Positions 1 to 10,366 of a stretch of DNA of 64,000 nt are shown in pieces; within the stretch, counting starts at the first letter, position 1; each line of letters begins with the position of its first letter. The DNA comes from Aspergillus flavus. Lineage: Eukaryota > Ascomycota > Eurotiomycetes > Eurotiales > Aspergillaceae. The notes below the pieces were generated by a model. It was not told the origin of the DNA. It was given only the letters and a program-made list of their open reading frames with translations, and did no database searches. The stretch lies in contig NC_092410.1 in assembly GCF_009017415.1 (NCBI RefSeq), forward strand, positions 2,728,001-2,792,000, read 5' to 3'. The translations under genes were made by a program, and so were the position numbers.

Positions 1-800
1 AAGGATCTGAGAAGCTCGTGTCTTCTTACTTTCCTTTCGGCACGGGATTTGGTACCTTCCTGAGGGGTTGGTTGGGGGTTCACGATGGGTGGGAGCCTAC
101 AACCTGTGCCGTGCGGAGGTTTGCAAGTCATCCAGACCATCTTGATTATAAGCCTGAGGCATGGAGCGCCTTTGAAGTCCTTCAGAAGCGTCACAAGAAG
201 TTGCTGCCCCAACCATCACAAGCGAGTGGGACGCGAAGAAGTCTACCGGGACCGTCGCAGATGCAAAGATCGGAAACGAGGATACAGAGGAAGAGCCTAC
301 CAGGACCGCCGGTCGCTACACATGACCGTGGGGCCAACGCTGCACATGGATCATCGTCATCGTCATCGTCATCATCGGAAGAGGATGAGTCAGATGAAGA
401 AGACGAAGAAGACGACTCTTCGGAGTCAGAGGACGAAGAGCCGGAGCCTACATCGGTGCCTAAAAGACGCCGAATGAACGAGTCTAGCAAACCCACTAAT
501 CGAAACCCCAAAGTGGTTTTCAAGTTGATTTCGTATAAATCCGGATCAGTTCGCTGCTTTCCGTTGGACGAGTGCCGGACTGCGAAAGAATTCTTCGACA
601 AGGCCCGGACCTTTTTCCAACTTTTTGATAGGAACGTGGAGGTAAAGATCCTTTCATGCCAGATACCATCCCAGTCTCAACAGCAGTATATCTTTGAAGG
701 CAGTGAAGGCGAGTTTGCTCTGCTCGTGGATCAAGTCAAGAGCTTGGCGGGCGATGGAGCTTTGACTGTAGAGGTCAGTTATGTCTTATCGCTTCACTGA
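1..800 (+). CDS. acidic Ser/Glu-rich protein, C-terminal part (5' end outside window)
   Basis: The frame is open from the first bases of the window and ends at TGA 798-800, so this is the 3' end of a gene that begins upstream; the GTG at 18 is not a real start. The visible part (about 266 residues) has a basic linker, then a run of nine Ser followed by Glu/Asp-rich sequence (about residues 110-145) and a short basic patch KRRR that could be a nuclear signal. The last 90 residues look folded, starting near VVFKLISYKSGSVRCFPLDE. I do not recognise the family. The Ser run is encoded by a TCA/TCG trinucleotide tract at about 350-378, so its length may vary between strains. The acidic stretch and basic patch would suit a nuclear protein, but that is inference. 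The first 40 residues could also be intronic. Confidence 0.6.
   Translation, partial: GSEKLVSSYFPFGTGFGTFLRGWLGVHDGWEPTTCAVRRFASHPDHLDYKPEAWSAFEVLQKRHKKLLPQPSQASGTRRSLPGPSQMQRSETRIQRKSLPGPPVATHDRGANAAHGSSSSSSSSSEEDESDEEDEEDDSSESEDEEPEPTSVPKRRRMNESSKPTNRNPKVVFKLISYKSGSVRCFPLDECRTAKEFFDKARTFFQLFDRNVEVKILSCQIPSQSQQQYIFEGSEGEFALLVDQVKSLAGDGALTVEVSYVLSLH
350..378 (+). repeat. TCA/TCG trinucleotide tract coding for poly-Ser
   Basis: A run of near-identical ATC/GTC triplets read in the coding frame as nine consecutive serines. It is a likely length-polymorphic microsatellite inside the acidic protein gene. Confidence 0.6.
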
Positions 801-1083
801 CCTGGATATTGTTTGGTTGTGTGGCGTTGTATTTTGATGTCGATAACGCCGGTTGTAATATGTTATGTAGCCATGACTGAATATTTGGAAGAATGTATGT
901 ATCCTTAAGATTCAATGCAAATGAGCGTTTGCTATCAGTTGTTGTTTGAGTGACTGGCTGTATAGATCGTTGAACACCCTGGAAGCGATGACTAATGACC
1001 ACGTGGGCGAGGCGACGCAATCGGAAGACCTACTTTGGGATATTTCGCAACACGTCTCGAGAATCACCCACTTCATCGTCGCC

Positions 1084-1178
1084 ATGCGTCAAGCATGAAT
1101 CCTGCACTGCTCGATGCCTCCTCTGTCCGACTCGCCTCCCCCCGTTCCTCCGCCAGTCCCCGTCGAAACCCATCCTAA
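1084..1178 (+). promoter_or_regulatory. upstream ORFs in the gpi2 leader
   Basis: Two upstream ATGs precede the main start at 1114. ATG 1084 gives a five-codon uORF ending at 1098. ATG 1095 opens a second frame that runs to TAA 1176-1178 and overlaps the main ATG in another frame. If both lie in the mature leader they would reduce initiation at 1114; whether they do depends on the transcription start, which is not visible. Confidence 0.4.
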
Positions 1179-2662
1179 TCGAGCGGTCGGGATAAAACCT
1201 CATGGACAACTACGGACCCTCCCCGATCCCACCCGGCTTGCCCCTGAAGATGCATACTATTCGCCTGCATTGGTGAGAACGCGAACTGCCCCAGCAACCT
1301 ACGATGAGTCTATTCGAGGACTGAACGGGAGCACCGGTACCGCGGCGTCGGTCGCAGCTTTGCGACCGCCGCACGCGGTCCCGGCACGAAAGTTACGAGG
1401 AACAAGTCGACGCCGGAGACGCAAGGGCGCGTGGAAGAAGCTTCTCTGGGTGAAGCAATCATGTATGGGTGGGAAACAATTCCGGTTAGGATGGTTGTTA
1501 ACGGCGCTGGGCAGATCCTGATAACTACACCGATACGGAAACGTTCCTCGATCATCTCCAGCGCAACCCGCGCGTGCGTCCTTACGACTTCTGGCCACTA
1601 GTAGCCGATTCTACGGTCATTGTTCAGCATGTCTGCTCGGTGGCGATCTTTGTTTGCTGTTTCGTTGGCATCGTCCAGGGACGAGTGAGCCCCGTCTCGA
1701 TTGTGTGCTGGGGGAGCGTCGGGACGGCTATGGGCTGGATACTGTGGGATTCGTGGGTGTTCAGAGAGCATGGGGAGAGCCACGTGGTGGAGCGCGCATC
1801 CGAGGGCGATGACGGATCTAGTTCTGGCTCAACCACGAGCTCAATGAACCCCTCCACCACCCGGTTGAATGTCCAGAAGGATAACCATGTCCATGGACTT
1901 GGGTTGACCATGTCTCACAGTGAGACAGAACCGGAACGAAGGAGCAGTAACTCGGGTCTCGGCGACTCCTGCACACAAGACGCGGCATCCTTCGGAGGTG
2001 CGAATGGCGCTGCTGCCGGCAGTGTCCCGCCTCTGCCTCCCCACGATGCGCCGATGATTTCGCGACTCTCTTCGCGCAACCGCCAGCGGCTATCTACAGT
2101 CAAATCGGCGTTCTTGATCTACTGTGCATTACTGGGGCTTAGCCCGATCCTTAAATCGCTCACCAAATCGACGGCTAGCGACTCGATCTGGGCGATGAGC
2201 TGCTGGCTGTTGATCACCAACATCTTCTCTTTTGACTATGGAAGTGGGGAGGGCGCAGGCGCTACGAAGTTCCCGGCTTCTCTGTCGACTAACGCTGCGG
2301 TGATGGCCTCGACCGTGTTGGCGTCCCGACTGCCGTCGACCACGCATGTGTTCAGTTTAATGCTGTTCTCCATCGAAGTGTTCGGGCTGTTCCCTATCTT
2401 CCGGCGTCAATTGCGCCATATCTCCTGGACCGGCCATGTGTTCCTGACACTAGCGCTGGTGATCGCGGCTGGTGGCGCAGTTGGGATTACATTAAGGGGC
2501 GGATTGACGGCGGCCGTGGTTGGTTCTATGCTGGGCAGCATCCTGACGGCCTTGGCAATGGGAGGCTGTAGTTGGTGGCTCATCAGTCTGCAAAAGTACA
2601 AGAATGTGGTGACTGGACCGTGGGACCCGGCGCGGCCCATCATCCGACGACATTGGGATTAA
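1114..2662 (+). CDS. gpi2: GPI2/PIG-C subunit of GPI-N-acetylglucosaminyltransferase
   Basis: Subunit of the ER-membrane complex that transfers GlcNAc to phosphatidylinositol, the first step of GPI-anchor synthesis. Two exons, 1114-1462 and 1515-2662, with a 52-nt intron (donor GTATGG at 1463, acceptor CAG ending at 1514) give 498 residues. The family signature spans the junction: KKLLWVKQ before the intron, YPDNYTD after it, then FLDHLQRNPRVRPYDFW. The remainder has about eight hydrophobic segments, a low-complexity Ser/Thr loop (about residues 200-280) and a conserved tail KYKNVVTGPWDPARP. The N-terminal 100 residues are Pro/Arg-rich and weakly conserved, so the start is the least certain point; ATG 1114 is the first in-frame ATG after the stop at 1096-1098. 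It is an ordinary housekeeping gene with no operon context. Confidence 0.9.
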
Positions 2663-3422
2663 TTTGGCGATTGAATTCGAACCGGCTGGATGCCAGCTGG
2701 GCGTGAATTATGAGATACCCGTACGAATCAGGTTAATATGGTTTTGTTTCAGTGTATGAAAGTGCTCCTCTAATCTACTCTGAAACCCTTTATTATAATA
2801 TTGCCCTCTGATAATACACGGCTCCCGTCTGACCGAGTCGAAACAAGAGGAGACAAAGCCCCGAGGGGTCACACTTCTAAAACATCTCTTTGAAGCAATA
2901 AATGCTCCAATGCTGTCTATCGAACGAGCAAACAGATATTCGTATCGTAGCACCCTCAGCCGAGGAGAAGAATGCCAGAGGAATGCCACCCGGTATGCTC
3001 CAAGGTCTATTTTAAACACGGACCCCAAACACTAGCAATGGATCGCCAGCTTCGCCCCCAGACTAAGCCCTCCAAATACCAGGCGTCCAGCAAACAAGTC
3101 AACGACAAAGGATCCAATGTCTCACCCGCTGCATACCTCCCTGACCTCATTGAGAGATCAGCACTGGACACCGCATTCCCCACTACGTAGACGATGGATT
3201 TATTCGCTGTGTTGTTTATTTCGCCCGTCCCTTGGGCGCCGAAGTGAATGAATGAATGATTAAAACTCCGTGTGACTCCGCACATTCACGGCGTGACTAC
3301 TCCAGTGACCCTTGTACATCCGTTTGTATAAATAGTCCTGAGCTCTCACTCACCCTCCTTTTTTCTTCTTGTCATTCACCTACATACGATACCCCTTCCC
3401 TCCTGGGACATAACTAGCGACA
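2663..3422. other. intergenic, promoter of the chitinase gene
   Basis: Only short overlapping ORFs without family features. The last 100 bases hold a TATA element and a pyrimidine-rich leader for the chitinase gene. Confidence 0.6.
3327..3335 (+). promoter_or_regulatory. TATA box of GH18 chitinase gene
   Basis: TATAAATAG lies 88-96 bases upstream of the chitinase ATG at 3423 and is followed by a CT-rich stretch typical of fungal leaders. Confidence 0.5.
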
Positions 3423-4978
3423 ATGAAGTGGAAGAGTCTAGCCCTAGGCCTTCTGGCCACCGCCCAATCTGCGGCGAGTCTTCGCTTCGTGATGTATATC
3501 GATGAGTATGTTCCCTTCTAACCCTAACCCGATCCGAACCCCAAAGCAGAATCTACAGTAGTTGAACCATCGACCCAGTCCACTAAAGAAATTCAACGTG
3601 AAATAGATACCACACTCAAGGCCTCCCCGACAGCAGCGGCACAGCCGGAATCAGCCACGCCGTAATGGGCTTTGCTAAATCGACACTATTTAACAGCGAC
3701 TCGCCGCAGTCCTGGAAGCCTTTCGAGCCGATCGATACCATGCGCAAGCGGTTCAGCAGTGATACGAAGTTGCTTGTTGCCATTGGAGGATGGGGCGATA
3801 CATCCGGGTTCTCGGAGGGTGCGAAGGATGAGGCGTCTCGGGCGAGGTATGCGAAGAATGTGAAGGCTATGGTGGACGAGCATGGGTTGGATGGCGTTGG
3901 TATGTTCCTTCTTTCTCTCTTTGTTTCCAGAAATTAATATGAATGATACTGATGAATGCAGACATCGACTGGGAATATCCCGGCGGCAACGGCGAAGACT
4001 ACAAAGACATCCCTAATGAGCAAAAGGCAGGCGAGATCGAAACGTACCCTCTTTTCCTCGCTGCTCTCCGCAAGGAACTGGGCAAGGACAAGCTCATTTC
4101 CGTCGCGGTACCGGGTAAGCGGGGCGACATGATCGCCTTCACGAAGGAACAGGGACCCAAGATCTGGGAGTCCGTCGACATGGTCAATGTCATGACGTAC
4201 GATCTCATGAATCGTCGTAACAATGTGACCACCCACCATACCAGCGTTAAGGGGTCTTTGGATTCCATCAAGGCGTACGAGGAGATTGGTCTCGACACCC
4301 AGAAGATCAACCTCGGTCTGGCGTACTATGCGAAGTGGTTCACGACGAAGAAGGATGCCGGCTGTGACACCCACCCGCTTGGATGTGAGGTTGCGGAGCT
4401 GGAGGACGCCAAGGGTAAGGACACTGGCAAGTCTGGGGCGTTGACCTTCGAGAAGGGCACGATGGGCGAGCCATCGAAGGATTTGAAGGAGAGCACGGAC
4501 GGCAGCTGTGGATTTGGCAAGGGCAAATGCCCGAACGGATCGTGCTGCAGCCAGTATGGCACTTGGTATGTTTTTGTCTCCCTACATCAACTCTACCCCA
4601 CATTCCGTCTCCCTTGCCTCTACCATACATATACTATGGAGGAATACTAACAAGGTCCACAGCGGCACAACAGACGCCCACTGCCAAGCCGGCTGTCAAT
4701 CCGACTACGGCACCTGCAAGGGTATCTCGCTGATCGACTCCTGGCGTCGTGCCGAGAAGGACGGCGTGACTGACGAGGATGCCGGAGGCCAATACTACTT
4801 CGACAAGGAGGTGGACCTGTTCTGGACCTGGGACACGGCCCCGCTCATCAAGCGCAAGTTCAAGGACATCGTGGATGCCGAGAAGTTGGGCGGTGTCATG
4901 GCCTGGAGCTTGGGAGAGGATACACTGAAGTGGGAGCATCTGCATGCTATGCAGGAGGGAGTGCAGGAGCGGAGTTGA
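3423..4978 (+). CDS. secreted GH18 chitinase with inserted CBM18 (hevein-type) module
   Basis: Hydrolyses chitin beta-1,4 bonds outside the cell or at the wall. Four exons (3423-3505, 3607-3899, 3962-4565, 4663-4978; introns 101, 62 and 97 nt) give 431 residues. Residues 1-20 form a signal peptide (MKWKSLALGLLATAQSAA). The GH18 barrel starts with LRFVMYIDEYH, and the catalytic motif DGVDIDWE lies at about residues 123-130, complete with its acid/base Glu. A Cys-rich module at about 307-345 (KCPNGSCCSQYGTC, then CGTTDAHCQAGC) matches CBM18. The barrel continues after it with SWRRAEKDG and the closing GGVMAWSLGED, so the binding module sits inside the catalytic domain rather than at an end. The third intron splits a Cys codon of the module. 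The product is shorter than the LysM/CBM18 'killer-toxin-like' chitinases. Role could be wall remodelling, autolysis or attack on other fungi. Confidence 0.88.
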
Positions 4979-5407
4979 TCTCTTCAAGTTGCATCGACAC
5001 TTCTTTACTCCGTAGTATATGAGCATTAACCTTAATCCAATAAAGTATACACTTCTTCCAACCTTGAATCCTAGCCCAGTACTGTGTACCTTTACTAGAA
5101 TCAACATACCCAAAACACCGAAACAAGCAAAGTAATACAAAGCACCAGTGGATCGAAGTGAATTAACCCCCCCAATCCGGCCCATATAAATTAACACCCT
5201 CAAAACTCCCAACAAAACCAACCAATCCGAACGCAAGCCCCAGCACGGGATCGCACGACCCTACTTAACCGGCCGCAACCATCACCTCATCAAACGCCGC
5301 AAGGCATTTATTTAGAAGCACCTCACCCCATGAAACATTGAGAAAAACTTCGTAGTGTATCATGAACCTATTAACATGCACATTCATTCAGAAACACTCC
5401 CATCACT

Positions 5408-6148
5408 ATGAAATGGGCTCTATTTTACTTAATTTGTCTACCGGTTTGTTGGGGGGTGCCGCTTCCGGAGATTTCTTTATCTTCATCTGATAAGGATCAT
5501 GATCATAAGGATCTCAAGAAATTTCGAGGGATGAAGTCATGGAATTTCTTTGACGGAGACCATCACTCGAACACGGATATACTATCACCATCACGCAAAG
5601 ATACAGATGTTGATATCGATATAACCAAGACGGGTCAACATCCGCTCACGCTACACCAACCATCGGAAGACCCGGACTATACGTCCAACTCAAATCCCAA
5701 CTCTCACCATACCAACAATATCAACAACGCCAACCTTAACAATAATAATCATAATAATGATAACAGCCCAACAACCCACGGAACCTTCCTCACCACCCCA
5801 AATACACCTCCAACACAAATCCCACCCTCAACAACAAAACGCTACCTCCGCGTTCTCCACGACACACAACTACCCACCAACTTCCTCAAGAACCACATGC
5901 ATGAGATTGTCGTCGTTGGGTTATTCCTCCTCATTCCCGTTACTCTGGCACTGGTGGAGATTATCGAAAGGATTGGATTGGGCGTTGACGAGGGTGTTGA
6001 ACTTGAAGATTACCTAGAGCTGGAGAGGGGAAGGGGGATGATTCGACGGGGAAGAAGGAGGGTATTCAGAAAGAAGAGAGGGAAGAAGAAGAAGAAGCCG
6101 ACATCTATCCTGGAGATGGATGTGGAAGATCAAGTATTCTTACGGTGA
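5408..6148 (+). CDS. hypothetical membrane protein with signal peptide and Asn/His-rich linker
   Basis: Intronless ORF of 246 residues. A signal peptide (MKWALFYLICLPVCWGVPL) is followed by a polar region rich in Asp, His and Asn with AAY/CAY runs at about residues 95-125. One clear transmembrane helix follows (IVVVGLFLLIPVTLALVEII, about 168-187), then a very basic tail with KKRGKKKKK. This predicts a type I membrane protein with an extracellular disordered part and a short basic cytosolic tail. I do not recognise a family. Codon composition of the Asn/Thr-rich segment is A- and C-rich, unlike its neighbours, as expected for low-complexity sequence. The existence of the gene rests on the ordered signal-linker-TM-tail layout, not on homology. 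Confidence 0.55.
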   Translation: MKWALFYLICLPVCWGVPLPEISLSSSDKDHDHKDLKKFRGMKSWNFFDGDHHSNTDILSPSRKDTDVDIDITKTGQHPLTLHQPSEDPDYTSNSNPNSHHTNNINNANLNNNNHNNDNSPTTHGTFLTTPNTPPTQIPPSTTKRYLRVLHDTQLPTNFLKNHMHEIVVVGLFLLIPVTLALVEIIERIGLGVDEGVELEDYLELERGRGMIRRGRRRVFRKKRGKKKKKPTSILEMDVEDQVFLR

Positions 6149-6298
6149 TCTATTTATATTCATATTTATTTAAGATGAAGTAAGGCAAGGTGAGGTGAGG
6201 CTAAATTTGCATATTTTCATTTGCATGCTATGTACTGTAACATTTATATGTACCGAAAAAGAAAACATTTGATCATTATGTGCATCTCATGAACAGAA

Positions 6299-7873
6299 CT
6301 AGACGTTCTCCCGCTGCTCGATCTCAGCCTTTTCCGCTGCGCGAGTGAAGGCGTCGACTTCGGCGGCTTCACCCTGAGGTAAGTGTCTGGCCATGTTGAC
6401 GATGTTCCAGGTGGAAGGGGCGTCACGGAAGACATTGTTAATAGCCTCCAGGTTACGGTTCATGGTCTCCGGGTAGAAGACGTAGACGACGAAGGGGATG
6501 CAGCCGGAGATGACGGCGTACATGATATAGTACTGGTAGCCGATGGTGTCGAGGGCGACGGGGGTGATCATGACGACGACGAAGTTCCAGAGCCAGTGGT
6601 TAGCGGTGGAGATGGAGGACATGGCGACACGGAGCCGGACGGGGGCGACCTCGGTACAGTAGAGGAAGTTTCCGCCGAGGAAGCCGAAGGGGTAGAAGGA
6701 GTTGAAGAGGAAGATGAAGAGGGCAGACACGATGGAGGCGGCGTAGTTCTTGCCGAAGCTGTTGGTGATGGCGAGGACGATCATGCAGACGCTCATGCCG
6801 GCGCCGCTGATCATGAAGATGGCGCGACGGCCGAGACGGTCGATGGCGACGAAGGCGATGAAGCTGCACAGGAACTTCCAGGTCATGGCGCAGGAGGAGA
6901 GGATGCGGGCCAGGTCGGAGTCCATGTTGAGGTTCTCTTCGAAGATGGTCGACGCGTACACGGAGATCAGGTTACCACCGCACATCTGCTGGAAGAATTG
7001 CAGCGCCATGCAGAGCCCAAACCGGTACAGGAGGCGGTCTTTGTCGTTCTTGCTGAACATTTCCTTCAGCGAGCCGCTGTGTTCGGCGCTGACTTCGAGC
7101 GAGGACTCGATGCCGGCGATTTCCATGCGGATTTCGTCGTCTTCCTCGGGGATGCCCTTGTAGGCGGCGAGACTGGTGGTGGCTTCTTCGATGCGGTTGA
7201 CGCGGACGAGCCAACGGGGGGATTCGGGGAGGAGGAAGACGGAGCAGACGAGGACTAGCTCGAAGAAGAAAGAGATGGCGAGAGGAATACGCCATTGCAG
7301 CGTGCCGTCCACTTTACTGAGACCGAAGTCGATCCAGTTGCAGAGTGTGTAACCCAGACAGATACAGATACCGTCGACAATAACGTGCTGGCCACGGTGT
7401 TTGGCCGACGTGCATTCGGACTGCCACACGGGCACGGCGGCACTGAACATTCCAATACCCACACCAAGGATGACTCGGCCGATGGTGAATTGGACGAGGC
7501 CGTACGAGGCCGTCTGGAGCACTTGACCGATGATGGAGATGATGGTGCCGAGAAAGACGGTCTTACGTCGACCCATCCAGTCACCGAGGAACGAACAGGA
7601 TAGGGCTCCGATCAGGGCTCCGAGCTGGAAGGATGCTACGACGGCACCTTTACTGGTCGAATTATGAGCCTTGACGGCACCGGTCGTGTTGACCGCGTCG
7701 ATTTCAGGGAAGACATGGACCCAACTCTGCAGGGTGGCCAGCGGGCCAACACCAGCTTGATTGTAACCGAAGAGGATGAAGGCAGGAACAACGATGAGAA
7801 ACACCTGAGTCAGGCGGAGAGGTCTTCCTTGGAGCACCATTTTGGATACGAATGAGCTCGACAGACTGTCCAA
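6299..7873 (-). CDS. MFS sugar-porter family transporter
   Basis: Plasma-membrane carrier of the sugar porter family (proton-coupled uptake of sugars or related compounds). Single exon, 524 residues, full family length with 12 predicted helices. Family motifs are all present: GDWMGRRKTVFLG between helices 2 and 3, PESPRWLV before the central loop, DRLGRRAIFM between helices 8 and 9, and PETMNRNLEAI after helix 12. The loop between helices 1 and 2 carries two N-glycosylation sequons (NTTG, NSTS). The next two genes on the same strand are a tartrate/D-malate-type dehydrogenase and a transcription factor, so the substrate could be a hydroxy or sugar acid rather than glucose; this is inference from context only. 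An open antisense frame covers much of the gene but is a by-product of its GC-rich codons. Confidence 0.85.
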   Translation of the reverse strand: MDSLSSSFVSKMVLQGRPLRLTQVFLIVVPAFILFGYNQAGVGPLATLQSWVHVFPEIDAVNTTGAVKAHNSTSKGAVVASFQLGALIGALSCSFLGDWMGRRKTVFLGTIISIIGQVLQTASYGLVQFTIGRVILGVGIGMFSAAVPVWQSECTSAKHRGQHVIVDGICICLGYTLCNWIDFGLSKVDGTLQWRIPLAISFFFELVLVCSVFLLPESPRWLVRVNRIEEATTSLAAYKGIPEEDDEIRMEIAGIESSLEVSAEHSGSLKEMFSKNDKDRLLYRFGLCMALQFFQQMCGGNLISVYASTIFEENLNMDSDLARILSSCAMTWKFLCSFIAFVAIDRLGRRAIFMISGAGMSVCMIVLAITNSFGKNYAASIVSALFIFLFNSFYPFGFLGGNFLYCTEVAPVRLRVAMSSISTANHWLWNFVVVMITPVALDTIGYQYYIMYAVISGCIPFVVYVFYPETMNRNLEAINNVFRDAPSTWNIVNMARHLPQGEAAEVDAFTRAAEKAEIEQRENV

Positions 7874-7922
7874 GTGTTTCCAAATGCTTTCTGGGTAAGG
7901 GTGGCAACGCGTCGCCGCTGGC

Positions 7923-7930
7923 GTTTTATA
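7923..7930 (-). promoter_or_regulatory. TATA box of sugar-porter gene
   Basis: Reading the minus strand, TATAAAAC lies about 50-57 bases upstream of the ATG at 7873. Confidence 0.4.
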
Positions 7931-8602
7931 CCCTAATTCTCCGGATACTCAATCTTCTAGCACCTGACCCCAAACAGAAAACTACGTGGAGACCCCGCAT
8001 CTTAGTCGAAATTCACTATACTCACCGAAAGAGAATGCATACAGGGAACGACCTAAGTGGGCTAGGGGCGTGGGAGTGTACCTGTAAAACCAGTGGGCCC
8101 CCATTGAGCCGTGTTTAAAGACCAAAGGTTCCATATCAATTGAGCGTCATACCGATCCACTTTTCGGACCGTGACCGAGCGGGCGACCTAATCACAGCGA
8201 CGGCCATTCGCCGCAAGCTAAGAGATTTCAGGGCTGTTCTTCGGTTGAACTTAATGCTGAGAAATGCCGCATTGGACGGAGTACGTACAAAGAAATCTGG
8301 AGAAGGATTGTCCGGAGCTACTCCGTATGCCGGTTAATAAGGGCTGCATCGGCATTACTGTTCTAGTTGCGCGGCGAGAATATCCCGGAGGAAAAGAAGC
8401 TTCTCCCCCAGAAAAACAAGCAGCGATCGACCTCCTCCACGTTTTCTTGTCCTTTTCTTGTCCCGGACCATTATAACCCCGTGGGATATACCCTCCGAGT
8501 GAAAATAAAAAATAAAAAAAAGAAAAACTTAAAAATTTAGATTCTATAAACAATAAAAAAAAACCTTAACACAATGTGCGTTTTAACTTAGTGTACCATG
8601 TC
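7931..8602. other. intergenic region
   Basis: Upstream region of the transporter and 3' flank of the dehydrogenase. A/T-rich poly-A tracts lie at 8500-8565. No gene recognised. Confidence 0.5.
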
Positions 8603-10000
8603 TTACAGTCGCTGGATCTCCCCCACCATGGCCTCGGTGACTTCCTTGGTCGTGGCCTTACCTCCCAGGTCTGCGGTCAAGATTCCCCTCTCACACACGT
8701 TCTCCACACACTCCATTAGCTTCTGAGCCGCCGTCTCCTCGCCCAACCACGCTAACATCTCGGCCGCGGTCCAGAAGGTGGCCACGGGATTAGCAATGCC
8801 TTTCCCGGTGATATCGAATGCTGAGCCGTGAATCGGCTCAAACATGCTAGGATGCTGTCGGGTGGGGTCCAAGTTGGAGGTCGGTGCGATTCCTATCGAA
8901 CCGGCGAGAGCAGCTGCGAGGTCGGAGAGAATGTCCGCATGCTAGGGATCCCGATTGATCAGCATCAGCCCATGACCCAGAACCATAATTTAATAAGGTA
9001 ATATCAATCCGGCCCCCTCAAAGCCAAGCGTCCAGAAAAGCTTTATCAATGCCCACAACCCTCCCCCGAAAATCCCGGGTAGGGCAAGAAACGCGAAAGG
9101 ATTGGATAAAAGGAACAAGGAAAAGGCGAGAAAAAAAAAAAGGGAAAGTCAAACGTACCAAATTACTGGCAACAATCGTATCCAGCGTCTCGGGCTTCAA
9201 CACCATCCTTGTAGTCATCGCGTCCACCAACATCTTGTCCACCTGCACTTCTGGGAACTCTTTCCCCACTTCGGTCGCAACCTCATCCCAAAGGACCATA
9301 CCGTTGCGCTGGGCATTGCTCTTAGTGACCACGGTCAGTAGCTTCCGTGGCCGTTTAGCCGCCGTCTCGAAAGCGAACCGCATGATTCGCTCGACGCCGT
9401 GCCGGCTAAAAATCGCGGTCTCAGTGGCTACTTCCCAGGGGAAGCCGCGGTGGGATCGACCCCCCTGTCCGGCATACTCGCCCTCACTATTCTCACGAAC
9501 AATCACCCAGTCCAACTTGCCGGGGGGGCAGTTCCGAAGCGGTGATTGTGTGCCCCGGAGGACGCGCGTAGGTCGGACGTTTGCATATTGCTGCAGCGGT
9601 TGGCAGATCGAAAGACGGAGACCCCAGAGGGAAATGTGATCGGGCACATCTGCAGGTATTTACATTAATAATCATCGTGGCATACTAGCTGCACAATGTC
9701 GTATTGCATATGCGGGCTAGGTCGATCCCGGACACGGCGGCGGTGTATCTCTGAGTACTTACCAGGTGCTCCGACAGCTCCAAACAAAATCGCATCATGG
9801 CGCTTCAGGTCTTCCAGTCCTCCGTCGGGAATATATTTCCCCGTAGTTTTGTATGTCTCCGAGCTCCAGTCGTAGTGGGTGAAGTCAAGCTTGAAAGTGT
9901 TAAGCTTCTCGGCCAAGGCGTTGAGAACAGTAACTCCGGCCGAGATGACCTCGGGGCCGATGCCGTCCGCGGGGATCGAAGCGATGTTGTAGGTCTTCAT
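8603..10000 (-). CDS. tartrate / D-malate dehydrogenase-type beta-decarboxylating dehydrogenase
   Basis: Member of the isocitrate/isopropylmalate dehydrogenase family, closest in layout to tartrate dehydrogenase and D-malate dehydrogenase (DmlA-type), NAD-linked oxidation of a 2-hydroxy acid with possible decarboxylation. Three exons on the minus strand (10000-9763, 9649-9159, 8941-8603) with introns of 113 and 217 nt give 355 residues, the usual length for this branch. Signatures: IPADGIGPEV at residues 8-17; DWVIVRENSEGEYAG in the middle with the catalytic-site Arg and Tyr; DILSDLAAALAGSIGIAPT; and HGSAFDITGKGIANPVAT for the cofactor side. The second intron is longer than usual here and contains a poly-A run. 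It lies between a sugar-porter transporter and a transcription factor, all on one strand, which suggests a small catabolic cluster. Leucine synthesis (LeuB) is less likely given the residues around the active site. Confidence 0.85.
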
Positions 10001-10366
10001 GGTGCAGAGTGTATGATCCAAATTGTGATACAAGGATGTTGTCTGTGAGATATTCGGATAAATTTGCCTTGGATTTTAGTTCTTTCTGTATGCTTTCATT
10101 CGTATTTATGTTTGGAAAATCCTTTGCGAGGCGACGGAGTTTGTCAACCCCGCCGGACTTGTTCTGTCCGGTATACTGAGCCCGGAGGTGGACATGTCCG
10201 GATCGCCACGCTGCCTCGTCTATCCTGCCACTCTCCGGATTTCCTTTCCCGCTCGTACGGACTACTCCAAAGTACGTCTATCGCGGGGAAAGTTGGGGGA
10301 ACTGACTGCCGATGTTGTTCCCGTTGGTATTTACGCGCAGGTGTAACTTATTATGTGAACGTATGG

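Noticed and set aside
2660..2700. tRNA-like B-box (GGTTCGAATTC on the minus strand)
   Set aside because: Does not fit the B-box consensus fully and no A-box or cloverleaf arms were found.
6383..7258. 291-residue open frame antisense to the sugar transporter
   Set aside because: Composition is almost all Asp, Glu, Gly, Val and His, the mirror of GC-rich codons on the coding strand.
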